Part shown: one piece after another, positions 15,308-23,584 of the stretch
How the letters are laid out: each line of letters opens with the position of its first letter
Position numbering within the stretch: position 1 is the stretch's first letter
NCBI RefSeq assembly: GCF_030388665.1
Contig: NZ_CP128846.1
Location: 2,892,001-2,956,000 of the forward strand
Direction of reading: 5' to 3'
Length of the DNA: 64,000 bases
Origin: Streptomyces flavofungini
GTDB taxonomy: Bacteria; Actinomycetota; Actinomycetes; Streptomycetales; Streptomycetaceae
Position numbers and translations under genes: made by a program
Notes under the pieces: model-generated
Database searches by the model: none
What the model was told of the DNA's origin: nothing
The model's input: only the letters and a program-made list of their open reading frames with translations

Positions 15308-16471
15308 TCAGACCCCGGCCGCGGCGCGCAGCGCGTCCGCGCGGTCGGTGCGCTCCCAGGTGAAGTCCGGGAGTTCGCGCCCGAAGTGCCCGTACGCCGA
15401 GGTCTGCGCGTAGATCGGGCGCAGCAGGTCGAGGTCGCGGATGAGGGCGGCGGGGCGCAGGTCGAAGACGTCGGCGATGGCCTGCTCGATGCGGGCCTGG
15501 GACACCGTCGCGGTGCCGAAGGTCTCCACGAACAGGCCGACCGGCTCCGCCCGCCCGATGGCGTACGCGACCTGCGCCTCGCAGCGCCGCGCGAGCCCGG
15601 CGGCGACGACGTTCTTGGCGACCCAGCGCATCGCGTACGCCGCCGAACGGTCCACCTTGGAGGGGTCCTTGCCGGAGAACGCGCCGCCGCCGTGGCGGGC
15701 CATCCCGCCGTACGTGTCGATGATGATCTTCCGCCCGGTCAGGCCCGCGTCGCCCATCGGCCCGCCGATCTCGAACCGGCCCGTGGGGTTCACCAGGAGC
15801 CGGTAGCCCTCGGTCCCGAGCTCCGTGCCCTCGTCGCGCAGTTCCTCCAGGACGTGGTCCACGACGAACTTGCGTATGTCGGGCAGGAGCAGCGCGTCCA
15901 GGTCGATGTGGGCGGCGTGCTGGGAGGACACGACGACGGTGTCGAGGCGCACCGGGCGGCTGCCCTCGTACTCGATGGTGACCTGGGTCTTGCCGTCCGG
16001 GCGCAGATACGGCACGGAGCCGTTCTTGCGGACCTCGGTGAGGCGGCGGGCGAGGCGGTGCGCGAGCTGGATCGGCAGCGGCATGTACGTCGCCGTCTCG
16101 TCGGTGGCGTACCCGAACATCATGCCCTGGTCGCCCGCGCCGCCGGTGTCCACGCCCTGGGCGATGTCGGGCGACTGGGCGCCGATGGACAGCGAGACGC
16201 CGCAGGACGCGCCGTCGAAGCCCTTGGCGGAGGAGTCGTATCCGATGTCGACGACGGCCTCGCGGACGAGCTGCGCCATGGGGGCGTACGCGGTGGTGGT
16301 GACCTCGCCCGCGAGGTGCACCAGGCCCGTGGTGACCAGGGTCTCCACGGCGACACGGGCCGCGGGGTCGGCGCGCAGCAGGGCGTCGAGGACCGTATCG
16401 CTGATCCGGTCGGCGATCTTGTCGGGGTGGCCCTCGGTGACGGACTCGGAGGTGAACAGGCGGCGCGGCAT
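15308..16471 (-). CDS. metK: S-adenosylmethionine synthetase (probable second, pathway copy)
   Basis: Makes SAM from methionine and ATP. Motifs seen: [13 protein letters not shown] at the N-terminus, [12 protein letters not shown], and [19 protein letters not shown] for the phosphate-binding loop. At 387 residues from ATG 16471 it is slightly shorter than the housekeeping enzyme (about 400). Its location between a CPBP protease and adenosine kinase, in an operon with a methyltransferase and an alpha-oxoamine synthase, argues for a dedicated paralogue. The 111-nt leader contains four 18-bp tandem repeats. That the housekeeping metK lies elsewhere is inference from genus knowledge. Confidence 0.95.
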   Translation of the reverse strand: MPRRLFTSESVTEGHPDKIADRISDTVLDALLRADPAARVAVETLVTTGLVHLAGEVTTTAYAPMAQLVREAVVDIGYDSSAKGFDGASCGVSLSIGAQSPDIAQGVDTGGAGDQGMMFGYATDETATYMPLPIQLAHRLARRLTEVRKNGSVPYLRPDGKTQVTIEYEGSRPVRLDTVVVSSQHAAHIDLDALLLPDIRKFVVDHVLEELRDEGTELGTEGYRLLVNPTGRFEIGGPMGDAGLTGRKIIIDTYGGMARHGGGAFSGKDPSKVDRSAAYAMRWVAKNVVAAGLARRCEAQVAYAIGRAEPVGLFVETFGTATVSQARIEQAIADVFDLRPAALIRDLDLLRPIYAQTSAYGHFGRELPDFTWERTDRADALRAAAGV

Positions 16472-16484
16472 GGACTTCCCTTTC

Positions 16485-16556
16485 GTATCCGGGTGTTGAG
16501 GCGGATCCGGGTGCTGAGGCGCATCCGGGTGCTGAGGCGCATCCGGGTGCTGAGGT
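16485..16556. repeat. Four tandem copies of an 18-bp repeat in the metK leader
   Basis: Copies begin at 16485, 16503, 16521 and 16539, each close to GCATCCGGGTGCTGAGGC. The outer copies have one to three changes and a fifth degenerate start (GTGTCCGGGG) follows. They lie between the CPBP stop (16583) and metK ATG (16471), in the mRNA leader of metK. The 18-nt period is a multiple of three but the repeat is not within a gene. Confidence 0.9.
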
Positions 16557-16582
16557 GTGTCCGGGGGACGGTGGGGCGGCGG

Positions 16583-17356
16583 TCACAGCCAGGCGGCCGC
16601 CGCCCCGAGGAGCAGCAGGTTGCAGACGCCCTGCGCGGCGGCGCAGGCGAGCGCGGAGCCGGTGACGGCTCTGAGGACGCCGAGGGCGAGGCCCATCAGG
16701 AACACCGAGGGCAGCAGCCCGCAGAGCACCTTCAGGTTGAACGGGTTGAGGCCGTAGTCGCCGACGTGGACGGCCGCCCACCCGGCGGCCGTGGTCACGA
16801 CGGCCGCGTAGCCGCCCCAGCGCACCTCGACGGCCCGGTACAGGACGCCCCGGTAGCAGACCTCCTCCACCAGCGGGACGAGCACGCCGAGGGCGAGCAC
16901 CATCGCGACGACGTCCGCCCAGGGCGCGCCGGGCACCATGCCTTCGAAGAGCTTCGGCATCCACGTGGTCCAGTTGTCGTCGCCGTCGCCGAAGGCGTCG
17001 CGGGTGGCGAGGAACGTCTGGCCGTAGACGACGGCGACCAGGGCGGTGCCGAGGGCGGCGGGCACGAGGGCGAACCGGCGGATCCCGGCGGCGGCCCAGT
17101 CCGGGCGCGGGAGCACCAGGAGCACGGCCGCGCTCAGCGCCACGGAGAGGACCATCACCACGAAGGTGAAGGCCCCGGCGACCCGCACGGCCGCGAGCAC
17201 GGCGAACAGCGCGGCGGCCGAGGTGACCGGGTACGCCGCGTGGTGCAGCCGCAGCCGGTCGAGCCGGCCGGGGCGGGGCGCGCCGGGGCCGGGGGCCCCG
17301 GGTCCCGCCGTGCCGGATCCCGGGGCGCCGGGCTCGTCGTGGATCTCCAGCGTCAT
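16583..17356 (-). CDS. CPBP-family (CAAX protease/bacteriocin-processing) intramembrane protein
   Basis: Polytopic protein of the Rce1/ABI family (257 residues from ATG 17356). Family members cleave prenylated or peptide substrates in the membrane, or confer self-immunity to peptides. The diagnostic EExxxR motif is present (EEVCYRGVLY) in a hydrophobic helix, with a second His motif in AAVHVGDYGLNPFN. About seven membrane segments are seen after a Gly/Pro-rich N-tail. A GTG at 17365 overlapping the MMPL stop by four bases is an alternative start. ATG 17356 is preferred because GGGGTGA precedes it. Its role in the operon is unknown. Confidence 0.8.
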   Translation of the reverse strand: MTLEIHDEPGAPGSGTAGPGAPGPGAPRPGRLDRLRLHHAAYPVTSAAALFAVLAAVRVAGAFTFVVMVLSVALSAAVLLVLPRPDWAAAGIRRFALVPAALGTALVAVVYGQTFLATRDAFGDGDDNWTTWMPKLFEGMVPGAPWADVVAMVLALGVLVPLVEEVCYRGVLYRAVEVRWGGYAAVVTTAAGWAAVHVGDYGLNPFNLKVLCGLLPSVFLMGLALGVLRAVTGSALACAAAQGVCNLLLLGAAAAWL

Positions 17357-17361
17357 GCGTG

Positions 17362-19935
17362 TCACCCCGCCGTCGCCTTGTCCAGGCGGCGCCCGCGGAC
17401 GCCGAGGCCGGGCAGCCACCAGTTGTACTTGCGCAGGAGCAGCAGGGTGGCCGGGACGAAGAGCATGCGGATGACGGTGGCGTCGAGCAGGACGGCGAGG
17501 CCGAGCCCGGCGCCGTACTCCTGGAGCATCAGCGTGGACGACAGGGCCATCGTGCCGAGGCTGCCCGCCATCACGAGACCCGCCGCGTTGATGACGCGCC
17601 CGGTGTCGACGACCGCCCTCATCGTGGCCTCCTCCTGGGAGAGGCCGCCGCGCAGCAGGTCGCGGACGCGGGTGACGAGGAAGATCTCGTAGTCCATGCC
17701 GAGCCCCATCATCAGGACGGTGAGGAAGATCGGCAGGTCGTCGATGATCGCCTCGCCGCGCCAGTGGTGGAAGATCAGCACGGTGAGGCCGACGGCCCAG
17801 ACGTTGCTGAGCATGATGGTGGCGATCAGGCGCAGCGGTACGAGCAGCGAGCGCAGCGTGAACATCAGCATCACGAAGACGCCGACGCTGACGAGCGCGA
17901 CCATCTGCCAGAAGCTGGAGCTGAGCGCCGCCCCGTACTGCCGGTCGACCTGAGTGGTGCCGCCGACCTCCAACTCGCCCACGCTGCCGCTAGCTTCGGC
18001 GGTGACGCGTTCGACGCGGTCGACGGTGGCGGCGGCCGCCTCGGCGTACGGATCGTCGTCGAGGGCGATCACGAAGCGCAGGGTGCCGTCGCGGGAGACG
18101 TAGTCGTCGAGGGGGCCCGCCTCGGCGAGCTGCCGGTCGGACCAGCGCGTGCCGAAGGGGTGGGTGGCGGAGTCCACGGAGGCGACGCCGGGGACGTCGG
18201 CGATGCGGTCGGTGAGCCGGGCCACGGCCGCCTGCCCCTCGGGCGTGAGGCGCCCGTCGCGGACGACGCCGGACTCGGCGCGGCCGACGGCGATGGTCGG
18301 CATGACGGCCGCGTCGCCCCACTCGCGTGCGACGGTCTCGAAGCCGTCGCGGGAGTCGGTGGCCGGGCTGAGGGCGACCGGGTCGGACGTGGAGCGGTTC
18401 CCCGCGACGAGGAGGGCGAAGGGGATGGTCGCGGCGAGGAACGCCACCACGATCCACACCTTGCGGCGGCGTGCGAACTCCGCCGTGCGGCGCAGGTGCC
18501 TGCCCATCGCGCCCTTGTGCTCCAGGTCCGACAGCGGGTCGCGGCCCACGGCGAAGAACCGGTCGCCGAGCAGCACCAGCAGGCAGGGCGTGAGGGTGAG
18601 CGCGGCGGCGAGCACGATGGGGATGCCGATGAGTCCGCCGTAGCCGAGCGGCGGGATCCAGTCCACCGGCGAGAGCAGGGTCGCGCCGAAGGCGAGGGCC
18701 ACCGCGACGGCGGCGAGCAGCATGCTCTCGCCCGCGTGCACGGTGGCGTGCACGGCCGCTTCGCGCGGCGGGCGGCCCGCGAGGCGTTCCTGCCGGTAGC
18801 GCGACGAGAGCAGCATGCTGTAGTCGACGCCCGCGCCCAGCATCACGAACGTCATGATGGTGACGGTGAACTGAGTGAGCGTCACTTGTTCGCCGAGCAG
18901 CCGCAGACCCGCCTGGCTGACGTTCATGGACAGGCCGATGACGGCGAGGGTGAGGATCGCGGGCACCAGGGCGCGGAAGAACACCAGCAGGATGACGAAG
19001 ATGATGACGTACGCCACCGACTCCATCAGCGAGTTGTCGGCCTCGGCCTGTTCGTACGTGTCGTGGATGAGGGCGAGTTCACCGGTGACGTGCACCTCGG
19101 CGGCCTTGCCGAGGCCGCTGTCGGCGAGCAGTTCGCGGGCGGTGTCGCGCAGCCCCTCCACGTCCGGGTCGGCGCCCGCCTTGTCCGTGTAACTCACGGA
19201 CGCGAGCGCGTACTCGCCGTCCTCGGAGATGAGCCGCGCGACCGCGTCGCCCGGCACCGGCAGCGGGTAGCCGCGCCAGTCGGTGGCCGCGGCGAACTTC
19301 CCCGCGATCCGGGTGACGGCGGCCCCGTCGGACGCCTCGACGGCCTCCCTGGCGGGCCCGGCGAGCGCGGCGGGGATCCGGCCCCGGTCCGCCTCGCGGT
19401 CCACGTGCGCGCGCCGCCCCTTCGCGTCGTCCGCCGCGGCCCGGGCCCCGTCGCGCACCTGGGTGAGGAACGCGGCGGTCGCGTCCCGGTACAGGGTGTA
19501 CGCGGACGACGTGCGCTCGACCTCGCCGGTGCCGCGCAGCTTCGCGATCCTGCCGTCCAGCGCGGCGAACAGGGCGCGCACCTCGTCGGCGCGCACGTCC
19601 GGCGCTTCGACGACGACGGTGACCTCACGCTCGGAGCGGTGCGGGAAGGCCTTCTTCGTGAGCTCGTCGGCGCGGGCGCTGCTGGTGCCGGGGACGACCT
19701 TGGACGCGCCCTGGTCGGTGAGGACCGAGTCGAGGCCGAGGGCGTAGGGCGTGCACACCGCGATGAGCAGCGCCCACACCGCGATCACGGTCTTGGGCCG
19801 GGCGGCCAGTCTCTCGGCGAAGCGGTGCAGGGCCCGCTGGACGGCGCCGCGTGCCGGGCCGGGACGGGTCCGGTCGCCGTCCCCCGGCGGCGGCGCGGGC
19901 GCGGGCGGGCCCACGGCCCTGGTCGGGTTCGTCAT
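17362..19935 (-). CDS. MMPL/RND-family membrane exporter
   Basis: RND-superfamily transporter of 857 residues with two repeated halves, each with one transmembrane helix, a large extracytoplasmic loop and five more helices. Actinobacterial MMPL proteins export lipids and lipid-like metabolites using the proton gradient. Asp-Tyr pairs sit in the membrane relay position of each half (GAGVDYSMLLSSRYR and GLGMDYEIFLVTRVRD). SSFWQMVALVSVGVFVML begins the second membrane block. The ATG overlaps the methyltransferase stop (ATGA, 19932-19935), so the two are coupled. The context suggests export of the product made by the upstream enzymes. Confidence 0.92.
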   Translation of the reverse strand: MTNPTRAVGPPAPAPPPGDGDRTRPGPARGAVQRALHRFAERLAARPKTVIAVWALLIAVCTPYALGLDSVLTDQGASKVVPGTSSARADELTKKAFPHRSEREVTVVVEAPDVRADEVRALFAALDGRIAKLRGTGEVERTSSAYTLYRDATAAFLTQVRDGARAAADDAKGRRAHVDREADRGRIPAALAGPAREAVEASDGAAVTRIAGKFAAATDWRGYPLPVPGDAVARLISEDGEYALASVSYTDKAGADPDVEGLRDTARELLADSGLGKAAEVHVTGELALIHDTYEQAEADNSLMESVAYVIIFVILLVFFRALVPAILTLAVIGLSMNVSQAGLRLLGEQVTLTQFTVTIMTFVMLGAGVDYSMLLSSRYRQERLAGRPPREAAVHATVHAGESMLLAAVAVALAFGATLLSPVDWIPPLGYGGLIGIPIVLAAALTLTPCLLVLLGDRFFAVGRDPLSDLEHKGAMGRHLRRTAEFARRRKVWIVVAFLAATIPFALLVAGNRSTSDPVALSPATDSRDGFETVAREWGDAAVMPTIAVGRAESGVVRDGRLTPEGQAAVARLTDRIADVPGVASVDSATHPFGTRWSDRQLAEAGPLDDYVSRDGTLRFVIALDDDPYAEAAAATVDRVERVTAEASGSVGELEVGGTTQVDRQYGAALSSSFWQMVALVSVGVFVMLMFTLRSLLVPLRLIATIMLSNVWAVGLTVLIFHHWRGEAIIDDLPIFLTVLMMGLGMDYEIFLVTRVRDLLRGGLSQEEATMRAVVDTGRVINAAGLVMAGSLGTMALSSTLMLQEYGAGLGLAVLLDATVIRMLFVPATLLLLRKYNWWLPGLGVRGRRLDKATAG

Positions 19936-20864
19936 GCGACGCCGGCCTCCTCGCCGGTGCGGGCCCCGTGCCGGGCGCGGGGGGTGACGGGCTTGGCGCC
20001 GGTGACCACGACGAAGGTGTGCTGGATGTCCAACGTGCCCTGGCGTTCGAGGAGTTCGGTGAGGGCCGCCTCGACGCGGTCGAGGACGAGCTGCTGGCGT
20101 TCGTTGTCCACGGCGGTCTTGAAGCCCGCGGCGGCGCCGGAGCGCTGCACCCACTCCAGGACGGCCGCCGGGGTGTGCGCCGGGATGATCTGGGCGCCGT
20201 CGCGCTGCCCGGTGACGGTCAGGCCCGCCTTGCCGAACCAGCCGGCCACCGCCGCCGCGTTCTTCGGGAGCGACACCCGGATGAGGCTGGTGAGCAGCGA
20301 GGGGTCGTCGGCGAAGACCCGCTCCAGGCCCTCGGTGAGCGCCTGGTGGGCGTCGGCCCTGGTCTCGATGACCATGACCCGGCCGCCCGGCCTGAGCACC
20401 CGCCCGATCTCCGCGAGCAGCCGCGTCGGCTTGGTGTAGCAGATGGCCCAGCCGACCACGACCAGGTCGGCGCTCTGGTCGGGCTGGGTGCGGATGAACG
20501 CGTCCATGTCGTCCACGAACAGCCGGACGTCCAGGCCCGGCCTGCCCTCGGTGAGCGCGTCCACCTTCCGCCTGGCGACGTCCAGCATCCCCGGCGACTT
20601 GTCGATGGCCCGCACGGAGCCCCTGCCGTCCAGGCGCCGGATGATCTCCGCCGTCAAGTGCCCGGTGCCGCAGGCGAGTTCGACGACGCGGTCCCCCGGC
20701 GCGATGGGCACCTCGGCGAGGGCCGCGGTGGAGTGCCCGCCCATGACGGGGCTGAAGAACGTGTCGTAGTCGGAGCTCGCCGCGTCGTAGTCCGCGGTCG
20801 GATCGGCGTGCGCCCGATTCAACGCGAGACGCAGGGCACGGGCGGCTAGACGTATACGGGACAT
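19932..20864 (-). CDS. Class I SAM-dependent methyltransferase
   Basis: Soluble Rossmann-fold methyltransferase of 310 residues. SAM-binding motif I is VVELACGTGHL (Glu62 onward), motif II has the acidic AIDKSPGML, and motif post-II is FVDDMDAF. VLRPGGRVMVIET fits motif III. The N-terminal helix carries YDAASSDYDTFFSPVMG, as in small-molecule methyltransferases. The acceptor is unknown. The start ATG 20864 is preceded by GGGAGA. It lies 220 nt after the membrane gene and overlaps the MMPL start. In this operon it would consume the SAM made by the local metK, perhaps acting on the amino ketone. Confidence 0.85.
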   Translation of the reverse strand: MSRIRLAARALRLALNRAHADPTADYDAASSDYDTFFSPVMGGHSTAALAEVPIAPGDRVVELACGTGHLTAEIIRRLDGRGSVRAIDKSPGMLDVARRKVDALTEGRPGLDVRLFVDDMDAFIRTQPDQSADLVVVGWAICYTKPTRLLAEIGRVLRPGGRVMVIETRADAHQALTEGLERVFADDPSLLTSLIRVSLPKNAAAVAGWFGKAGLTVTGQRDGAQIIPAHTPAAVLEWVQRSGAAAGFKTAVDNERQQLVLDRVEAALTELLERQGTLDIQHTFVVVTGAKPVTPRARHGARTGEEAGVA

Positions 20865-21084
20865 GTGCGGATCTCCCTGGGTGAGGTTCGGTGGTGGGGT
20901 GGGGTGGGTCGTGCGGTGGGGCTGGGTGCGGGGCGGTGGGACTGGGTGCGGGGCGGTGGTGGTACGTGGGCGGGTCGGCGCCCGCCCTTGCGGTGGCTGT
21001 ACGTCGGCGGGTCGGCGCCCGGCCCGGTGGTGGGCCGGGCTTCGGCGGTGGGTGCCCGACGCCGCGGTGCCCGGGGGCCGGGCG
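20865..21084. repeat. G-rich intergenic spacer with two pairs of direct repeats
   Basis: This 220-nt gap inside the operon is strongly G-biased on the plus strand. CTGGGTGCGGGGCGGTGG occurs at 20922-20939 and again at 20942-20959. A 22-nt unit beginning TACGTSGGCGGGTCGGCG occurs near 20963 and again near 21000. No gene or clear promoter is visible. It may hold a processing site or an internal promoter for the downstream half of the operon. Confidence 0.6.
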
Positions 21085-21729
21085 TCAGCGGGCCGGTCTC
21101 GGCGCGGGGGCCGCGCGGGCGAGGTACAGGAGTCCGGCCGCGCAGGCGAGGACACCCGCGGCGCCCCGCGCCTGCGGCAGCCACCAGGCGGCGGCGAGGA
21201 CGCCCGCGGCGAGGGCGACGGCGACCAGGGCGGCGTACCGGGACACCGCGGCCCCGCCGACGCCGGACACCCCGGACACCCGCGACGCCCCTGCCGCCCC
21301 CGGCCCCGCCGACGTCCCGGCCACCGCCGCCACGCCCACGAACCCCGCCCCCGCCCCGCACACGCACAGCGCGGCCACCGCGGCGGCGGCCGCTCCCCCG
21401 CCACCCGCGCACAGCAGCGCCGTGCCGAGGACGAGGAGCGCGGCGGCGACAACGGGGCGGAGGTCGCCGCCGCGCGGACCAGGGGCACCGCGGTGGGCGA
21501 CCCGGCTCCGGCGGACGAAGCCGCCCCGCCGGGCGAGCACCGCGCCCGCGGCGAGCCCGAGGGCCCAGCCCAGCAGCGAAAGCCTCGGCACGCCGGGGCC
21601 GCCCGCCGGGTCGAAGCAGGCAGCGGCGGACACCCCGGCCGCGCCCGCCGCGGCGACCAGGGCGAGACCGGGGCCGGAGGAGTCGGCGCCCCCCGGCCCC
21701 GCGCGCCCCTCCTGGGCCGGGGAATTCAC
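21085..21729 (-). CDS. Uncharacterised small membrane protein
   Basis: I do not recognise this 214-residue protein. It is very rich in Ala and Gly with about six hydrophobic segments (for example LALVAAAGAAGVSAAACF, LLGWALGLAAGAVLA, VVAAALLVLGTALLCAGGG, YAALVAVALAAGVLAAAW) and short basic loops. The GTG start overlaps the alpha-oxoamine synthase stop by four bases (GTGA, 21726-21729), so its synthesis is coupled to that enzyme. A membrane partner for a hydrophobic substrate or product is possible, but there is no motif to support an activity. Confidence 0.65.
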   Translation of the reverse strand: MNSPAQEGRAGPGGADSSGPGLALVAAAGAAGVSAAACFDPAGGPGVPRLSLLGWALGLAAGAVLARRGGFVRRSRVAHRGAPGPRGGDLRPVVAAALLVLGTALLCAGGGGAAAAAVAALCVCGAGAGFVGVAAVAGTSAGPGAAGASRVSGVSGVGGAAVSRYAALVAVALAAGVLAAAWWLPQARGAAGVLACAAGLLYLARAAPAPRPAR

Positions 21730-22946
21730 GCCACGCTCACCGACGAGGCGACCCGGTCCCCGGCGCGCCGCAACTCGGGTTCGGAGCCGAGGACTTCGAC
21801 GACGCGGTCGAGCTGGGCCCGGGTGTGGGTGGCCATGTAGCTGGTCCGCAGCCGGGGTGTGGCGGCGGGCGGCAGGACCGGGTTGACGTAGACGCCCGCG
21901 CGGACCAGGCGTTCCCAGATGGCGAGGGTCCCCTCGGCGTCGGGCACCGGCACGGGGATGATCGGCGTGGTGCTCTCACCGGTGCCGACCCCGGCGGCGA
22001 TGAGCCCGCGCCGGACGTGGTCGGCCTTGGCCCGGACGTCGGTGGCGAGGTGGGGCTCGGCGCGCAGTATCCGCAGCGCGGTGAGCGCGGCGGCGGTGCT
22101 CGTGGGCGTCATGGAGGCGCTGAACATCAGGCTGCGGGCCTTGTGCTTGAGGTAGTGGATGGCCTCCTCGCTGCCGACGACGGCGCCGCCGAGGGAGGCG
22201 AGGGCCTTGCTGAAGGTGACGGTGATCAGGTCGACCTGGTCGGTGAGGCCGAAGTGGGCGGCGGTGCCGCGGCCGCCCGCGAGGACGCCGAGGCCGTGCG
22301 CGTCGTCGACCAGGAGCCGGGCGCCGTACTGGGCGCAGACCGCGGTGATGGCGGGCAGGTCGCAGATGTCTCCCTCCATGGAGTAGACGCCGTCGACGAT
22401 GACCAACCGGGCTGCGCTGTCGGGCAGTTGCTCCAGGGTGCGCCGTAAGCCCTCGGCGTCGTTGTGCGGGAACCTGCGCACCTTGGCGCCGCTCAGTCGG
22501 CAGCCGTCGACGAGGGAGGCGTGCGCGTCCCGGTCGACGACGGCGTAGTCGCGCGGGGTGAGCAGTCCGGCGAGGGCGCCGAGGTTGGCCTGGTAGCCGG
22601 TGGACAGGACCAGGGCGGCGGGCTTGCCGAGGAAGTCGGCGAGTTCGGCCTCCAGTTCCTCGTGCAGGTCGGTGTTGCCGTTGAGGAAGCGGGATCCGGT
22701 ACTCGAACTGCCGTACCGGTCGAGCGCGGCGCGGGCGGCGGCGTGGACACGCGGGTCGGCGGTGAGGCCCAGGTAGTTGTTCGAGCCGCACATGATCAGT
22801 TCCCGTCCGCTCCTGCGCACGGTCGCCCCCTCCTGTCCGGCGAGCGGCAGGAAGTAGGGGTAGAGACCGGCCTTCATCAGGTCGGACGCCACGGTATAAC
22901 TCGCGCAGCGGGAGAATAGGTCGGGTGGTTCCGATGCATTAAACAT
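21726..22946 (-). CDS. Alpha-oxoamine synthase, serine-palmitoyltransferase/CqsA-like
   Basis: PLP enzyme (406 residues) that decarboxylatively condenses an amino acid with an acyl-CoA to give an amino ketone. Fold-type I motifs are clear: GSNNYLGL at 54-61, STGYQANLGAL, His142 in DAHASL, VDGVYSMEGD, DDAHGLG (214-220), and the PLP Lys247 in TFSKALASLGG. The sequence around GSSSTGSRFLNG and STGYQANLG is closer to serine palmitoyltransferase than to biotin BioF or HemA as I recall them, and no biotin genes are near. It is first in a long operon with SAM synthetase. CqsA, of the same family, can use SAM as its amino substrate. The start ATG 22946 has AGAGGG upstream. Confidence 0.88.
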   Translation of the reverse strand: MFNASEPPDLFSRCASYTVASDLMKAGLYPYFLPLAGQEGATVRRSGRELIMCGSNNYLGLTADPRVHAAARAALDRYGSSSTGSRFLNGNTDLHEELEAELADFLGKPAALVLSTGYQANLGALAGLLTPRDYAVVDRDAHASLVDGCRLSGAKVRRFPHNDAEGLRRTLEQLPDSAARLVIVDGVYSMEGDICDLPAITAVCAQYGARLLVDDAHGLGVLAGGRGTAAHFGLTDQVDLITVTFSKALASLGGAVVGSEEAIHYLKHKARSLMFSASMTPTSTAAALTALRILRAEPHLATDVRAKADHVRRGLIAAGVGTGESTTPIIPVPVPDAEGTLAIWERLVRAGVYVNPVLPPAATPRLRTSYMATHTRAQLDRVVEVLGSEPELRRAGDRVASSVSVA

Positions 22947-23295
22947 TTATTTCCCTCTGTGAATTCAGGCGCACCCTGTCAAGCAGAACGCACGGCACAG
23001 CCGCACCGGATTCAGGGATGCGCGCAGGACTTTGCATGCCACCGGATTCCCCTGGGCACGGGCAGACACAGGCGCCGTCGGCAGAAACATCCGAAGCATG
23101 GGAGCGAACCGGTGAAAGCGCCCGCCGCTGCCGCAGCGGACTCGTATGGTCGCCTTTGACCTGGGCAGATACCGGCGCCGGCGGGCAGCGTGAAACCCGC
23201 GGGCAACGGGCGCGAGGGGCCCGTCCACCGGCTGACACAGAGAGTTAATACGCAGATGACTCGAACATGCAGCCCCCGATTGATGATCAATTCCG
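22947..23295 (-). other. Long untranslated leader of the alpha-oxoamine synthase operon
   Basis: About 350 nt between the predicted start of transcription and the ATG contain no convincing gene. TTGATGATCAA, an 11-bp palindrome, lies at 23280-23290. Several GC-rich inverted segments (for example around CCGCCGCTGCCGCAGCGG, 23123-23140) could fold. I could not match any known SAM riboswitch core by eye. A Cys/Val-rich reading frame near 23190-23290 looks like chance. Confidence 0.4.
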
Positions 23296-23359
23296 GCTGG
23301 GATTCGTCGACCGAATCAGCCAGGCAGCGACTTTAGACAACTTTCGACGAAAGCGTCAA
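23296..23359 (-). promoter_or_regulatory. Promoter of the alpha-oxoamine synthase operon with palindromes
   Basis: On the minus strand -35 TTGACG (23359-23354) and -10 TAAAGT (23335-23330) are 18 nt apart. The spacer contains CTTTCGTCGAAAG, a perfect 13-bp palindrome (23341-23353) abutting the -35. Just downstream, GATTCG and CGAATC (23301-23306, 23312-23317) form a second dyad over the expected transcription start near 23323. The layout implies a repressor site. The predicted leader is about 375 nt long. Confidence 0.7.
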
Positions 23360-23472
23360 CCAATCTCTTGACCAAGCCGGTGCGGCGAAATGCAGAATTA
23401 ACCGTTCCGCTTCCCCGGCGCCCCCCGCGGAATGCCCACGCACCCCGCTCACCGGCCATGCTAGCCTGCATT

Positions 23473-23490
23473 CGACCGTCTGGACGGTCG
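23473..23490. promoter_or_regulatory. TetR-type operator, CGACCGTC-TG-GACGGTCG
   Basis: A perfect inverted repeat with 8-bp arms and a 2-nt spacer. It begins six bases after a -10-like TAGCCT (23462-23467) and lies 95 nt before the TetR GTG. It would cover the transcription start of the TetR-SMR operon, which fits autoregulation by the encoded repressor. Confidence 0.75.
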
Positions 23491-23584
23491 GAAAATCAGA
23501 ACTCGACCACGGAAACAAGATCAGCGATCTTTTGAATGTGATCAGAGAACAAGAACGACCGACGACCGAAAGACGGTGTGAGGC

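Noticed and set aside
21726..22946. Biotin synthesis enzyme BioF
   Set aside because: No bioA, bioB or bioD nearby, and the N-terminal and substrate-region motifs are closer to serine palmitoyltransferase; the operon context is SAM metabolism.
23012..23290. Possible leader peptide in the oxoamine operon 5' region (Cys/Val-rich frame with a TTA codon)
   Set aside because: No ribosome site, no run of a regulatory codon, and no terminator/antiterminator pair was seen.
22947..23325. SAM riboswitch before the oxoamine synthase operon
   Set aside because: No recognisable SAM-I, SAM-II or SAH core could be traced by eye.
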